Below are positions 42,643 through 51,783 of a DNA stretch of 64,000 bases, piece by piece. The notes beneath the pieces were generated by a model. The model worked only from the letters and a program-made list of their open reading frames with translations, was not told the origin of the DNA and did no database searches. Location of the stretch: the NCBI GenBank assembly GCA_002010305.1, contig MTND01000005.1, positions 1 to 64,000 on the forward strand, written 5' to 3'. The position numbers and the translations under genes were made by a program. Origin of the DNA: Archaeoglobi archaeon JdFR-42 (lineage in GTDB: Archaea > Halobacteriota > Archaeoglobi > Archaeoglobales > JdFR-42). Within the stretch, counting starts at the first letter, position 1, and every line of letters starts with the position of its first letter.

Positions 42643-43862
42643 TGAAGGCTGTAAGAGAAGTCGAGTTTGAAGGCCACCTTATAGACTCTATGATATTCCC
42701 AAAAGTCCTTGATACGATTCTGGATCAAGAAGGAGAGTTTGAAATCTTGGAATTTCGGGTAGGAAAAAAGAAAACTGACACCAGCTATGCAAAGCTTTTA
42801 GTGATGGGGAAAGATGAACAACACCTGAATGAAATTTTGACCGAACTTCACAGGTTTGGCGGCCAGATACCTGATGCAGAAGATGTTGAACTGGAAAAAG
42901 CTCCAATGGATAAAGTAGTTCCTCGTGGATTCTACTCTACAACCAATTTTCCTACTTTCATACAGTATAATGGCAAATGGATTCCGGTGGAAAATATTGG
43001 GATGGATAAGATCATCGTAGTGGAAAATGGAAAAGCTATCTGCAAGTTTCTTGGGCAAATCCGAAAAGGTGACATGGTGGTCGTGGGTGAGAAAGGGATA
43101 AAGATCCTCCCCCCTGAGAGACCAAGAGAGAAAACTTTTTTCAAGTTCATGGGTGGTAAAGTATCTTCTGAGCGTCCATCTCCATATATCATTAGCAGAA
43201 TCGCCAGTGAAATTTCTATGATTAAAAAGAATGGTGGAAAAATTGCAGTGGTGGCTGGACCTGCAGTCGTGCATACAGGTGCAGATGAGGCACTAGCCTC
43301 CATGGTAAGAGATGGTTTTGTTGACCTGCTTTTGGCCGGAAATGCTCTTGCTGTGCATGATATTGAATACAATTTATATGGTACATCTTTGGGCATGGAT
43401 GTAAAAACAGGGGAACTAGTTCCCGGAGGGCATAAACATCATATCTATGCTATAAGTGAAATCATGTCTCATGGCTCCATAGCTAGGGCAGTAGAAAAAG
43501 GCGTCCTGAAAGGGGGAATAATGTATGAATGCATAAAAAATGATATCCCTTTTATTCTTGCAGGTTCTATAAGGGATGATGGACCACTACCTGAAGTAAT
43601 TACAGATGTTATGAGGGCGAAAGAATTGATGGCAGAAGCTCTCAGAAATATAGATATGGTACTGATGCTGTCCACCATGCTTCATTCCATAGCGGTAGGT
43701 AATCTGCTTCCTTTCAATGTGAAAACAGTATGCGTTGACATCAACCCTTCAACAGTTACCAAACTGATGGATAGGGGTACCGCACAGGCCATCGGAGTTG
43801 TTACTGATATCGGAGTGTTTCTGCCCATGCTGGTGGAAAGATTAAGTGGCAAGAGATATTAA
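42639..43862 (+). CDS. LOR/SDH bifunctional-domain protein, probable archaeal ornithine cyclodeaminase
   Basis: 407 residues, TIGR00300 family. The N-terminal LOR/SDH domain (REVEFEGHLIDSMIFPKVLD) has the conserved Cys/Asn-type fold of arginine dihydrolases; the C-terminal two thirds is a Rossmann-like domain with AVVAGPAVVHTGADEAL and an NAD-binding region. A homologue in Methanococcus maripaludis was identified as an unusual ornithine cyclodeaminase making proline (from memory). Coupling with argB fits ornithine-proline metabolism. The stop overlaps the convergent rfcL stop. Confidence 0.82.
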   Translation: MMKAVREVEFEGHLIDSMIFPKVLDTILDQEGEFEILEFRVGKKKTDTSYAKLLVMGKDEQHLNEILTELHRFGGQIPDAEDVELEKAPMDKVVPRGFYSTTNFPTFIQYNGKWIPVENIGMDKIIVVENGKAICKFLGQIRKGDMVVVGEKGIKILPPERPREKTFFKFMGGKVSSERPSPYIISRIASEISMIKKNGGKIAVVAGPAVVHTGADEALASMVRDGFVDLLLAGNALAVHDIEYNLYGTSLGMDVKTGELVPGGHKHHIYAISEIMSHGSIARAVEKGVLKGGIMYECIKNDIPFILAGSIRDDGPLPEVITDVMRAKELMAEALRNIDMVLMLSTMLHSIAVGNLLPFNVKTVCVDINPSTVTKLMDRGTAQAIGVVTDIGVFLPMLVERLSGKRY

Positions 43863-45214
43863 AAATCAAACAAACTCAGCTCCTTACGCTTCTTTTTTTC
43901 CAGCTCTTTTTTATGCGTCTCTTCTAGGAAATCTTCCTCATTTTTTGCATCCTCCTCTTTTTCGACACTTTTGAGGAGATCCTTTACTCGTTCCACTTCT
44001 ATGTCAGCAAGAAAGGCAATCTCTTCCTCATTCAGATCAAAGAATTCTTTCAACAAAGCTATTCGTTTTCCATCGGATGCAAGAAGAGAAAGGAGATGTA
44101 AAAATGATGCAGATTTTCTGCCTGAACAGTGAAGTTTGAGGGCAATTTTCTCCATTATTCTCCTATTTTTAGCCATTTTGCTTTTGTATGAAAACAAAAG
44201 GTTCCAGAAAGAAGGACGCTGGTATCTAACAAATCCTTTTTTTACAGAGATTTTACTTTGTTGAACTCCTACAACCATCAGGTATGTGGCGTATCTCCAC
44301 AGCCGATAATACTGACGTACCCGAGTTCTGTTGAGGAATATATCTGCCCTCGAAAGGAAAAGATAGGATGTAAAAAGATCTTCACCTTTGTATTCCATAG
44401 GTAGATTCTCATCAATCCACCAGATAAGGTCTTCCGGACTCTCATCGAGAGTATATGCTTTTTGCATAATCTCTCCATCATAAGATTTGAATATGCTTTT
44501 AAGGATATTGAATATACTCTCTCGAACATCCCGCCGGGCCAGTACATAATCTTCCATCGTCAGAGTGGTTTTTTCACTGGTTGCTGCCTGTAGGTCGTTT
44601 ATTGCAGCTCTTAAATCCCCATTGGAATTTTTTGCTATGTCAAGTAAGACATCTCTGTCACATTCAATACCTTCCTTTTTACAGATTTTAGCCAGAAGAA
44701 CGGCTATTGAACGATAATTTACGGCATTGTATTTCACAAGAGTACATAGATTTCTCAGCTGGTATGATAGGGCATAAGCATCATTGGCTATAAGGATCAT
44801 GGGCTGTCTCGCTTTTTTTATAACTCCGATGAGTGCTCTTTCACCCCCTTTATCATAGGTCCCATGAATGTTATCCACTTCATCCAGAATTAGCAGTTTC
44901 CTTTTACCAGTTTTACTGGATAGGAACTCTCCGGTTTCTGAGAAGGTCTCATTCATACTGGCCTCTCCAACGATCCTTTTGATGACTTCAAAGTTTCTCT
45001 GGTCACTGGCATTCAGTTCAATCGGCTCCCACTCCATAGTTCTGGCCAGTGCAAGTGCAGTAGATGTCTTTCCCGTGCCGGGAGGGCCATGTAACAGAAG
45101 AGGTTTTTGAACCTCTCCTTCTGCCCATTTACTGGCCCACTCTAGGATAACCTTTTTCTTTACCCCTATTACCTCATCAAGAGTTTGAGGTCTGTATTTT
45201 TCAACCCAAAGCAT
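43859..45214 (-). CDS. rfcL: Replication factor C large subunit
   Basis: Clamp loader subunit that opens PCNA. 451 residues. Walker A LHGPPGTGKTSTAL, Walker B KLLILDEVDNIHG, and sensor RNSNGDLRAAINDLQ-type sequence. The lysine/glutamate-rich C-terminus ends KELSLFDF, which resembles a PCNA-interacting peptide. RFC small subunit is not in the window. No intein. Confidence 0.95.
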   Translation of the reverse strand: MLWVEKYRPQTLDEVIGVKKKVILEWASKWAEGEVQKPLLLHGPPGTGKTSTALALARTMEWEPIELNASDQRNFEVIKRIVGEASMNETFSETGEFLSSKTGKRKLLILDEVDNIHGTYDKGGERALIGVIKKARQPMILIANDAYALSYQLRNLCTLVKYNAVNYRSIAVLLAKICKKEGIECDRDVLLDIAKNSNGDLRAAINDLQAATSEKTTLTMEDYVLARRDVRESIFNILKSIFKSYDGEIMQKAYTLDESPEDLIWWIDENLPMEYKGEDLFTSYLFLSRADIFLNRTRVRQYYRLWRYATYLMVVGVQQSKISVKKGFVRYQRPSFWNLLFSYKSKMAKNRRIMEKIALKLHCSGRKSASFLHLLSLLASDGKRIALLKEFFDLNEEEIAFLADIEVERVKDLLKSVEKEEDAKNEEDFLEETHKKELEKKKRKELSLFDF

Positions 45215-45258
45215 TACAAAATTAATTTAGTCCCAAACTTAATAACTCTTATTGAAAT

Positions 45259-46518
45259 TTATAGTCCCATTCCTTTGAAAATGCCGAATATTACAAGCCC
45301 CCCCGAAAAGGTGGAAATTAGGTTAACTACACTATTGGAAATTATTCCACTTTCTTCAAGGGTTGCTCCTAATAGGCTGTCAATGTGAACACCAAAAAAT
45401 CCTGCCATCCATACCAGAAATGTGGCTTCTAGGGGATATAGGTTCATCGCAAATCCAATTATGGCGATTAACAGTGAACCCATAAGGGCTGCCATTTCTC
45501 CCAGAAAAGTTATGCCTCCACTGGTTCCTGGCTTTACAGGTTTAAAATTGGTGATTAGGCGCGGTAGTCGGGAAGAAGTCTCTCCTATTTCACTAGCCAA
45601 AGTGTCTCCTGTTGCAGTAGCTATAGAAGCACCAAGGGCTAGAACAAAGACGGGCTCTCCTGTGATCCCGTAAAGGAGGGAAAAAACCATCCCAGCCAGG
45701 CTATTTCCAAAAACATTTCCGTATCCTCGGGCACCACCTTCTGGCTCTGCAATGCCTCTCTCCATCTTAAGCTGATATTTGTATTTGGTGAATGCGGAAC
45801 CAGCAATATAAAAGGAAATTAGAAGGAAAAAATGCTTGAATCCTCCGAATATAATCATTATTGTTCCAACAAGGGTTGCACTGAGCAGACCAGTCTCTGT
45901 TGCGACCCTCGATTTGAATGCAACAATTCCGAGCCCAAAAGCAGTAAGAAATCCTGTTATTAATTCTAGTCTGGATGTTTTATAACCGAATAAGTCGAAT
46001 AACCATAACACCATGGAAACTCCAAGGAGAATTACAAACCTTTTATCTGAAGGACTTTCTAAACTATCAATCAGAGAAGCAGTAACGGCCCCTATAATTC
46101 CGAGATACAGTATGTAATCAAGGATAGTAGGAGGAATATGGCGAGTATACAGTAGGGTAAATGCCAGAAGACTCCCAGAAATTAATGCTATGTATACAGG
46201 GATGTTAAAGGACCTGAACTCTTTGCTCAATGCCATTTCTGTCCCAAAAAGAGATATCACAGAGGAAACGAAAATATATACGGGCATAATAGAATAATAC
46301 ACCAGAATGTACAGCAAAATGGCTAAGAGCTGTATGGCTAGGATGGAACTTTCTTGATTGAGGTTGGCGAGATCTAAGAAGATTTTATTTCTGTTAAAAA
46401 GGGTATATGCGATGGTTAATCCAATAAGAACAAATAAAAATGGTTTTACATTTATGAACGGTATCAAAAGTGGGGAAAGATAAAATACAGTCTTCATCAT
46501 CCTGATTTTAAGATTCAT
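45259..46518 (-). CDS. DUF92 integral membrane protein (VTE6-like)
   Basis: 419 residues with about twelve hydrophobic segments. The conserved DUF92 half (residues 190-419) shows FKSRVATETGLLSATLVGT, AEPEGGARGYGNVFGNSLAG, ATATGDTLASEIGETSS and KPGTSGGITFLGE. Plant and cyanobacterial VTE6 phosphorylates phytyl phosphate; archaeal members may act on isoprenoid phosphates (inference). Divergent, with 42 bases between starts, from a cis-prenyltransferase-like gene, which supports an isoprenoid role. The N-terminal half is an extra membrane region. Confidence 0.85.
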   Translation of the reverse strand: MNLKIRMMKTVFYLSPLLIPFINVKPFLFVLIGLTIAYTLFNRNKIFLDLANLNQESSILAIQLLAILLYILVYYSIMPVYIFVSSVISLFGTEMALSKEFRSFNIPVYIALISGSLLAFTLLYTRHIPPTILDYILYLGIIGAVTASLIDSLESPSDKRFVILLGVSMVLWLFDLFGYKTSRLELITGFLTAFGLGIVAFKSRVATETGLLSATLVGTIMIIFGGFKHFFLLISFYIAGSAFTKYKYQLKMERGIAEPEGGARGYGNVFGNSLAGMVFSLLYGITGEPVFVLALGASIATATGDTLASEIGETSSRLPRLITNFKPVKPGTSGGITFLGEMAALMGSLLIAIIGFAMNLYPLEATFLVWMAGFFGVHIDSLLGATLEESGIISNSVVNLISTFSGGLVIFGIFKGMGL

Positions 46519-46560
46519 CGATAACCGTTAAGTAGGGTATGTAAAATAGTTTTCGTTTGC

Positions 46561-47190
46561 ATGAATCCTCTCTCTGCGTTATATGAACGGATGTTAAAGC
46601 GAGACCTTAGAAAATTGAATAAATTTCCTCGACATATAATGCTTGTAGCCAATGAAACAGATCTTTTGAAATCAAAAGGTCTGAGAAAGTTAATGGATTT
46701 CATAGGATGGTGCAAGAAATTCAATGTTGAGGAGTTGACCGTGTGTGTTGGTGTCGTGACAAAAAGTGGTGAGCTAATTGATCATATTGTTAGGGAAATG
46801 GTGGGGATAAGTGCCCATGGAAAGCTTAAGATAATATATCCAGGAAATGAGGTAGAGACAGGAAACAATGGTTTTAAGATAAATGTGGTCATAGGACTTG
46901 GAGGTAAAGAAGAGCTCATTCATGCAGTGAGAAAAATGATGTGTGATATTAGAGTGGGACGATTGGACCCGGAGAAAATAACTGAAGAGACTGTAGGGGA
47001 GTATCTAAAGATACACTCACAACCAGATCTTATAATTAAAGCAGGGAAAAGACTCTCAGATTTTCTGATATGGCAGAGCATATACTCTGAACTGTATTTT
47101 ATCGATGTGAGCTGGGTAGATATGAGATATATAGATTTTTTAAGATGTCTCAGAGATTATCAGAGGAGGGAAAGGAGATATGGACGGTGA
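46561..47190 (+). CDS. Cis-prenyltransferase homologue without catalytic motif (Nus1/NgBR-like)
   Basis: 209 residues. The UppS fold is suggested by the N-terminal FPRHIMLVANETDLLKSKGL and by the C-terminal DFLRCLRDYQRRERRYGR, which holds the RxG-type tail that binds pyrophosphate. However, the HxxxMDGNxRWA catalytic stretch reads HIMLVANETD, so the essential Asp is missing. This is like yeast Nus1, human NgBR and the Methanosarcina partner subunit, which need a catalytic cis-prenyltransferase. That partner is not in the window. The PUA gene follows with an 11-base overlap. Confidence 0.75.
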   Translation: MNPLSALYERMLKRDLRKLNKFPRHIMLVANETDLLKSKGLRKLMDFIGWCKKFNVEELTVCVGVVTKSGELIDHIVREMVGISAHGKLKIIYPGNEVETGNNGFKINVVIGLGGKEELIHAVRKMMCDIRVGRLDPEKITEETVGEYLKIHSQPDLIIKAGKRLSDFLIWQSIYSELYFIDVSWVDMRYIDFLRCLRDYQRRERRYGR

Positions 47191-47680
47191 GATATCATCA
47201 AAAAGTGGAGATATGAATAGAGAATTTCTTCTGACAGAGTTAAGACTACTAGCAGATTATCAGTTTGGAAAAGGTTGTGGCGAGATACTTTTTCCAGATA
47301 CAGTAAAGTTTGTATTTTCCACTACTGGGCGAGTAAGACAGATAATAGACAATGGAGTCAGAATTGCAACTCTTAAAGCTGGAGAGGGTGTTTATACGGT
47401 CAGTATAGAAGGGGCTAGGAGATTACACTCTTTTCTCAAGTTTCCAGCTTTGCGAGTCGTAGTGATGGATGAGGTTACTCCATTCATAAAAAAAGGTGGC
47501 AATGTTTTTGCTAAACATGTTGTGGATATGGACGATAAGATACGAGCTAATGATGAAGTTCTAGTGGTTGATGAACAGGATGATCTATTAGCTACTGGAA
47601 AAGCGATGATAGGTGCCATTGAAATGAAAGAATTCACCAGAGGAATGGCTGTCAATGTGAGATGGGGTATAGAAAAATAA
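47180..47680 (+). CDS. PUA-domain protein (ArcTGT C-terminal-like)
   Basis: 166 residues. The first 70 residues resemble the ArcTGT C2 domain (LLADYQFGKGCGEILFPDTV). The rest is a PUA RNA-binding domain (RVVVMDEVTPFIKKGGNVFA, VDEQDDLLATGKAMI). A free-standing archaeal homologue of the tRNA-guanine transglycosylase C-terminus, COG1370 type. Probably binds tRNA or rRNA. Behind AGGAGAT and overlapping the cis-prenyltransferase-like gene. Confidence 0.82.
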   Translation: MDGEISSKSGDMNREFLLTELRLLADYQFGKGCGEILFPDTVKFVFSTTGRVRQIIDNGVRIATLKAGEGVYTVSIEGARRLHSFLKFPALRVVVMDEVTPFIKKGGNVFAKHVVDMDDKIRANDEVLVVDEQDDLLATGKAMIGAIEMKEFTRGMAVNVRWGIEK

Positions 47681-47697
47681 ACAAATATTCAAGGTTG

Positions 47698-48168
47698 TTA
47701 TCTAACTCTCACCACTTTTATTGCATTATCGTTTCGGTAGTTATTGAATCCACTGGCTGTTACCTCTATGGATAGATATCCTTCGTTCTGGTTTTCATTC
47801 AGGTGTATATCGGCAGCACTCTCAATTACAGCAATTCCAGTTGAATTCGTCACATTGGATCCAGCACCTCCAAGGCCAGATATCACAACATTGGCTCCGG
47901 AGACCGGATTACCGTCTACGTCTACAACTCTGACAATGGCTTTGAAAGAGGAACTTATTTCTCCTGAACCTCTGAGTGCAATCAAATTACCCCCTGAAAG
48001 ATCATTCGCTCCAGTTTTAACAACAGATGCAGACATAGTCCTGGCTGGCTTAAACTCTCCAATAGCACTTACCATAGCCCCAAGAACCACTACTCCTACG
48101 ATGAGAGCAATTATGAGGCGAATAGGCATCCCTTCTACAGCCTTCTCGTCTGAAACGAATTTCTGCAT
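47698..48168 (-). CDS. Type IV pilin-like protein with an Ig-like domain
   Basis: 156 residues. A short charged N-terminus (MQKFVSDEKAVEG) precedes the hydrophobic helix MPIRLIIALIVGVVVLGAMV, the layout of an archaeal class III signal peptide cut by a PibD-type peptidase. Residues 70-150 are a carboxypeptidase-regulatory-like strand domain (DVDGNPVSGANVVISG, GIAVIES). Likely exported and assembled by a pilus system such as the GspE/GspF pair at 49.9-53.6 kb. Confidence 0.7.
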   Translation of the reverse strand: MQKFVSDEKAVEGMPIRLIIALIVGVVVLGAMVSAIGEFKPARTMSASVVKTGANDLSGGNLIALRGSGEISSSFKAIVRVVDVDGNPVSGANVVISGLGGAGSNVTNSTGIAVIESAADIHLNENQNEGYLSIEVTASGFNNYRNDNAIKVVRVR

Positions 48169-48321
48169 AAATATCTCCCCGCGTGATTCCAGTGGATCTA
48201 AATTTATGCTTTTCGATTTTTATCTGGGTCAGATAAGAAATAGAGTGTTAAGTCACCGGTAAAAGTTCTGGGAAAATTAACTTGCTGAAAGGATAAAAAA
48301 GAAAACTGGAATATTGAAGAT

Positions 48322-48555
48322 TCACCGAATTTTTTTAATGTAAGCCACCCACTCCCTTTCTGACATCTCTTCAGTGTGCCACTCAAATTGATCCTTTCTT
48401 TCATGCATGAACTGATAATGCAGAGGAGCTGGATTGTGATCGTTTATAAGCTTGATGGTATCTCCAACTTTCAAACTGTCAAATAATTCAAAAATTTTTG
48501 GATGCCTCTCCCATGGTGGCATCTCTCTTACATCAAGTATTATCTCTTTACCCAT
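48322..48555 (-). CDS. DUF2249 protein
   Basis: 77 residues from ATG 48555, five bases after GGTGAT; an earlier in-frame ATG lies at 48567. Core signature: LDVREMPPWERHPKIFELFD, then INDHNPAPLHYQF and a final YIKKI. The family is TusA-like in size and has a conserved HNPxPL turn, and is found in redox, nitrosative stress and metal proteins. No enzyme activity is known. Confidence 0.85.
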   Translation of the reverse strand: MGKEIILDVREMPPWERHPKIFELFDSLKVGDTIKLINDHNPAPLHYQFMHERKDQFEWHTEEMSEREWVAYIKKIR

Positions 48556-48777
48556 ATAAATCACCATAAATGATGTTACCTGGCTTCGGGAATATACCTT
48601 ATCCCTTACATGTACGTCTTGACGTTACAATTCTATTATTTTTAACATTGTCTGTATAATTTAACCTCTTAAAATTGACTCACTTGAAATTCATTCTTCA
48701 AACAAATCTCTAATTAACTCTTTCGATTACCTTAAACTTCTCAAAGTTATTGGAGAGCAAATCTCTTTAAAGTCATT

Positions 48778-49062
48778 TCAAGGTTTTCTCCGCCTCTCCA
48801 GCTCTTCATAGACCTTGTCTAAAGGTATATCATAGTACACAAGCAAAACGGCCATATGGTATATCAAATCAGCGGTCTCATAAATGATCTCTTCTTTTAC
48901 CCCATTTTTACCGGCCAAGATTAATTCGATAGATTCCTCTCCAATTTTCTTGAGGATCTCATTTAATCCCTTTGTATGGATAAGGGAGGTAGTATAAGAT
49001 CCATCAACTGGATTTTGCTTCCGGTCCAATATTACTGAGTACAGGCTCTGAAGTTGATCCAT
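48778..49062 (-). CDS. hisE: Phosphoribosyl-ATP pyrophosphatase
   Basis: Second step of histidine synthesis. 94 residues: SYTTSLIHTKGLNEILKKIG, EESIELILAGKN (the metal-binding EExxE region) and ETADLIYHMAVLLVYYDI. All-alpha MazG-like fold. The start codon is two bases from the stop of the CBS-ParB-like gene, so they are co-transcribed. No other his gene is here. Confidence 0.93.
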   Translation of the reverse strand: MDQLQSLYSVILDRKQNPVDGSYTTSLIHTKGLNEILKKIGEESIELILAGKNGVKEEIIYETADLIYHMAVLLVYYDIPLDKVYEELERRRKP

Positions 49063-49064
49063 TT

Positions 49065-49850
49065 TTATTCCTCCTTATTTTTCAGGGTTATCTCAACTAG
49101 AGGGTGGTGAGGCTCCTCCATGATTTCTATATCCTTAACGGATCGTATCCCTCGCTTTTCAATCATTTCCTCAAGACCAAGCTTTATGTTCTTGCTTACT
49201 TCCAGAATATATGCGTCCATTTCCTTTATTCCAAGCCTCATAGCTGCAACGACCCTGTGATGTCCATCTACTAGGATGTCTCTACCTCCTTTTCTCACCA
49301 CAACAAGGGGTTCTGCCAATCCTCTAATCAGTTCGTAGATTCTACCTTCCAGTTCATCTGCATATACCTTGGTCTGAGTGGGAATAAGCTCTTCCACTCT
49401 AACCCTGCCCTTGTATACTTTTACAGACCTGGAATGAATGGTTTCAAGAGTTTTTTTCAATCGTTCAACTTTTCTTGGGCTGGCTCTTTCAATCTGACTT
49501 CGAATTATATCTGCATTGCTTATGATCCCGACAAGGTTCCCATCATCATCTATCACCGGAAGTTTAGAGAATCCGACTCTGAACATTACACGAGCTGCAT
49601 CGGTCAGATCCATATAAGGCCTTGCTACTCTCAGTTTTCTGGCCATGATCTCTCCGATTCTATCCTCTTCCTTCCTGTTCAGAAGGTCTCTGGAAGAAAC
49701 ATAGCCCACTAGCTTCCCATTTTTGACTACAGGAAATCCGTCGTGTCCAGTTGACTCAATGAGGTTAATGGCATCTTTTACAGTGCTCTCAGGGGAAAGC
49801 GTGATTACTTCAGCGGTCATATAATCAGCAACTTTTGGCTTTTCAGACAT
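49065..49850 (-). CDS. CBS pair plus ParB/sulfiredoxin-like domain protein
   Basis: 261 residues. Two CBS motifs at residues 8-120 (VADYMTAEVITLSPESTVKD, DGFPVVKNGKLVGYVSSRDL, KLPVIDDDGNLVGIISNADI) bind adenine nucleotides. The C-terminal domain begins VEELIPTQTKVYADELEGR and holds the ParB/Srx core LVDGHHRVVAAMRLG. Archaeal free-standing proteins of this fold include the serine kinase SerK, so a CBS-controlled kinase or nucleotidase is as likely as DNA binding. Operon with hisE. Confidence 0.75.
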   Translation of the reverse strand: MSEKPKVADYMTAEVITLSPESTVKDAINLIESTGHDGFPVVKNGKLVGYVSSRDLLNRKEEDRIGEIMARKLRVARPYMDLTDAARVMFRVGFSKLPVIDDDGNLVGIISNADIIRSQIERASPRKVERLKKTLETIHSRSVKVYKGRVRVEELIPTQTKVYADELEGRIYELIRGLAEPLVVVRKGGRDILVDGHHRVVAAMRLGIKEMDAYILEVSKNIKLGLEEMIEKRGIRSVKDIEIMEEPHHPLVEITLKNKEE

Positions 49851-49949
49851 CATACAGATGAATGATGTCCATTAATTAAAAGGTTTCTTTGTTTCTCTAG
49901 ATTTCTTTTCCTGTAAAAAACCAACAAATATGAGACCTCTCATCTTTGT

Positions 49950-51779
49950 TCACCCAAGAAGCATATTAAACAGGTATCCTGATACCACATATACAGCAAT
50001 GAATATGGTCATTATTGTAGGAAAAGTTACAGAAAGTTCGTACATCAGAGATATAGGATTCCCGCCTTTCTCTATTCCGTTGACCAGTAGGAGGAGAAAG
50101 AAACCTAAAAGTAAGAGAAAAACTGCAACCACTGCGAAATACGTAGAGACCGATGGAAGAGAAGTACCGAATGATATATAGGATATTCCAGAAATCTCTG
50201 GAATATTTTGGAACTGCTCGTAAGTTTTTGCAAGCATTGAATGGATTATGCCTGCCAGTGAGACTGTGATACCACCTATGAGAGGTGCAAAAATACTAGC
50301 TGTGGCTTTCATCATGGTAGTTATAGAATGGAGGGATTTTTTCATCTCTTCTTCCACTTTGTCTATGTCTTTCAGGTGATCTGCAGTTCTGATTATAATG
50401 CTACCTGCTGCTTCTCCACTTTTTTCTAGCATGTCTGTAAGTAGTTTCATCACAGCTATGGTTCTGGGAGAACTGATAGAATCCGTAATTTCGAATTTTT
50501 CGGAGAAAAGTGACTGTTTTATGGTGTAATTCAAACACATCATTCGAATGGATGCTTTCTGGAAAATTTCACCGATAATTGATCCTCTCATAAGAGCGGA
50601 CATATAAATGAAGGACTCTTCAGGAGATTTTCCATCCAACATTCGCCTTCCCAGTATAAAGAGGGCATCCGGTAGTTCTTTTTCCATTTTTTGGATTGAA
50701 TCTATTCTCTTTTTTGCATCTTTTGAGTGAGAATATAATATAGCTGAAACCATTCCGACTCCAGCAATGATGGGATAGGATATTGAGGGGAGGAATTTCA
50801 ATATATTCATCCACCATATTACAATAAAAGCTATCACCACCAAAACACTATTCAGTATCACTTTAGAAAGTGGTCTTTTGGTTTTATTATACGGAATGGG
50901 GAAACTTACAGGTCTCTGAGATATGATATAGAATATGATAATGGCTACAAACCCAGGGATCAGGATGTTATATATCAGTATAAGCTGAATAGAATTAATC
51001 TCCAGACCCATGACAGATACTGCAGGAATCATAGCTATAAGAGCGAGGGGAATCATAATCCCCATAGAATACAGGATCAAAGTAGGCATATGGAGTTTCT
51101 TGGAGAATTCCTCCATTATCTCTCTAGTCCCTTCAAGAACAACTTCCAGAGATCGGTTGAGGGTGATTATTCTCTTCACTTCATCTCCTTCATTCAATGC
51201 ACTTCTGATCAGATAAAACCCTCTTTTCAGATGACCTCCCCACTCACCAAGAGGATCAATGAAATCTTCAAGCAAATTCTCTAGATTACGTTTCTCGTAA
51301 AATGAAGACATTATGGATTTTCTCAGTCGTATTGCAAGAGGTCTTGTGGAAGAGAATGCGGCGTAGCTCATTGCCATTTCGAGATTCGGGACGATCTTCA
51401 TGGACATGACGACATAGTTAAACACTTCTGGAATATCCCCCAGAGATTTTGCAATAACGCTCTTTGAGATCAACTTGGGTAGCTCCATCCATACGGTAAA
51501 TCCAGCTATTGCCATACCAAATGGAGTTCCCAATATTATCAGATTGCTCGTGCGAGTATACAAGATAATCGAGATAACTGCTCCGAAGCTGAACATAATC
51601 AGTGTGACGACGTAGGCTGAAAAGACAATTTTCTCGATAGATGTTGCTGGTTCCAGTAAGGAGACGGCACTTGTAAAGTCATGACTAAGTCTGTGCGAGA
51701 GTTTGTCTCTGAAAGCATTTTTATCCCGAATGACAAATCCAAATGTATCATAAATAAAGTTGCATAATTGACTGAACAT
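49950..51779 (-). CDS. Type II/IV secretion membrane protein (GspF/TadC family)
   Basis: 609 residues, with two GspF-like units. Membrane helix clusters lie near residues 50-110, 245-295, 320-350 and 540-609. SGEAAGSIIIRTADHLKDID and SLHSITTMMKATASIFAPL are typical of the T2SSF domain. It anchors the pilus motor in the membrane. Its start is four bases downstream of the GspE-type gene's stop, so the pair is one operon. Similar duplicated GspF proteins serve archaeal adhesive pili. Confidence 0.85.
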   Translation of the reverse strand: MFSQLCNFIYDTFGFVIRDKNAFRDKLSHRLSHDFTSAVSLLEPATSIEKIVFSAYVVTLIMFSFGAVISIILYTRTSNLIILGTPFGMAIAGFTVWMELPKLISKSVIAKSLGDIPEVFNYVVMSMKIVPNLEMAMSYAAFSSTRPLAIRLRKSIMSSFYEKRNLENLLEDFIDPLGEWGGHLKRGFYLIRSALNEGDEVKRIITLNRSLEVVLEGTREIMEEFSKKLHMPTLILYSMGIMIPLALIAMIPAVSVMGLEINSIQLILIYNILIPGFVAIIIFYIISQRPVSFPIPYNKTKRPLSKVILNSVLVVIAFIVIWWMNILKFLPSISYPIIAGVGMVSAILYSHSKDAKKRIDSIQKMEKELPDALFILGRRMLDGKSPEESFIYMSALMRGSIIGEIFQKASIRMMCLNYTIKQSLFSEKFEITDSISSPRTIAVMKLLTDMLEKSGEAAGSIIIRTADHLKDIDKVEEEMKKSLHSITTMMKATASIFAPLIGGITVSLAGIIHSMLAKTYEQFQNIPEISGISYISFGTSLPSVSTYFAVVAVFLLLLGFFLLLLVNGIEKGGNPISLMYELSVTFPTIMTIFIAVYVVSGYLFNMLLG

Positions 51780-51783
51780 GTTT

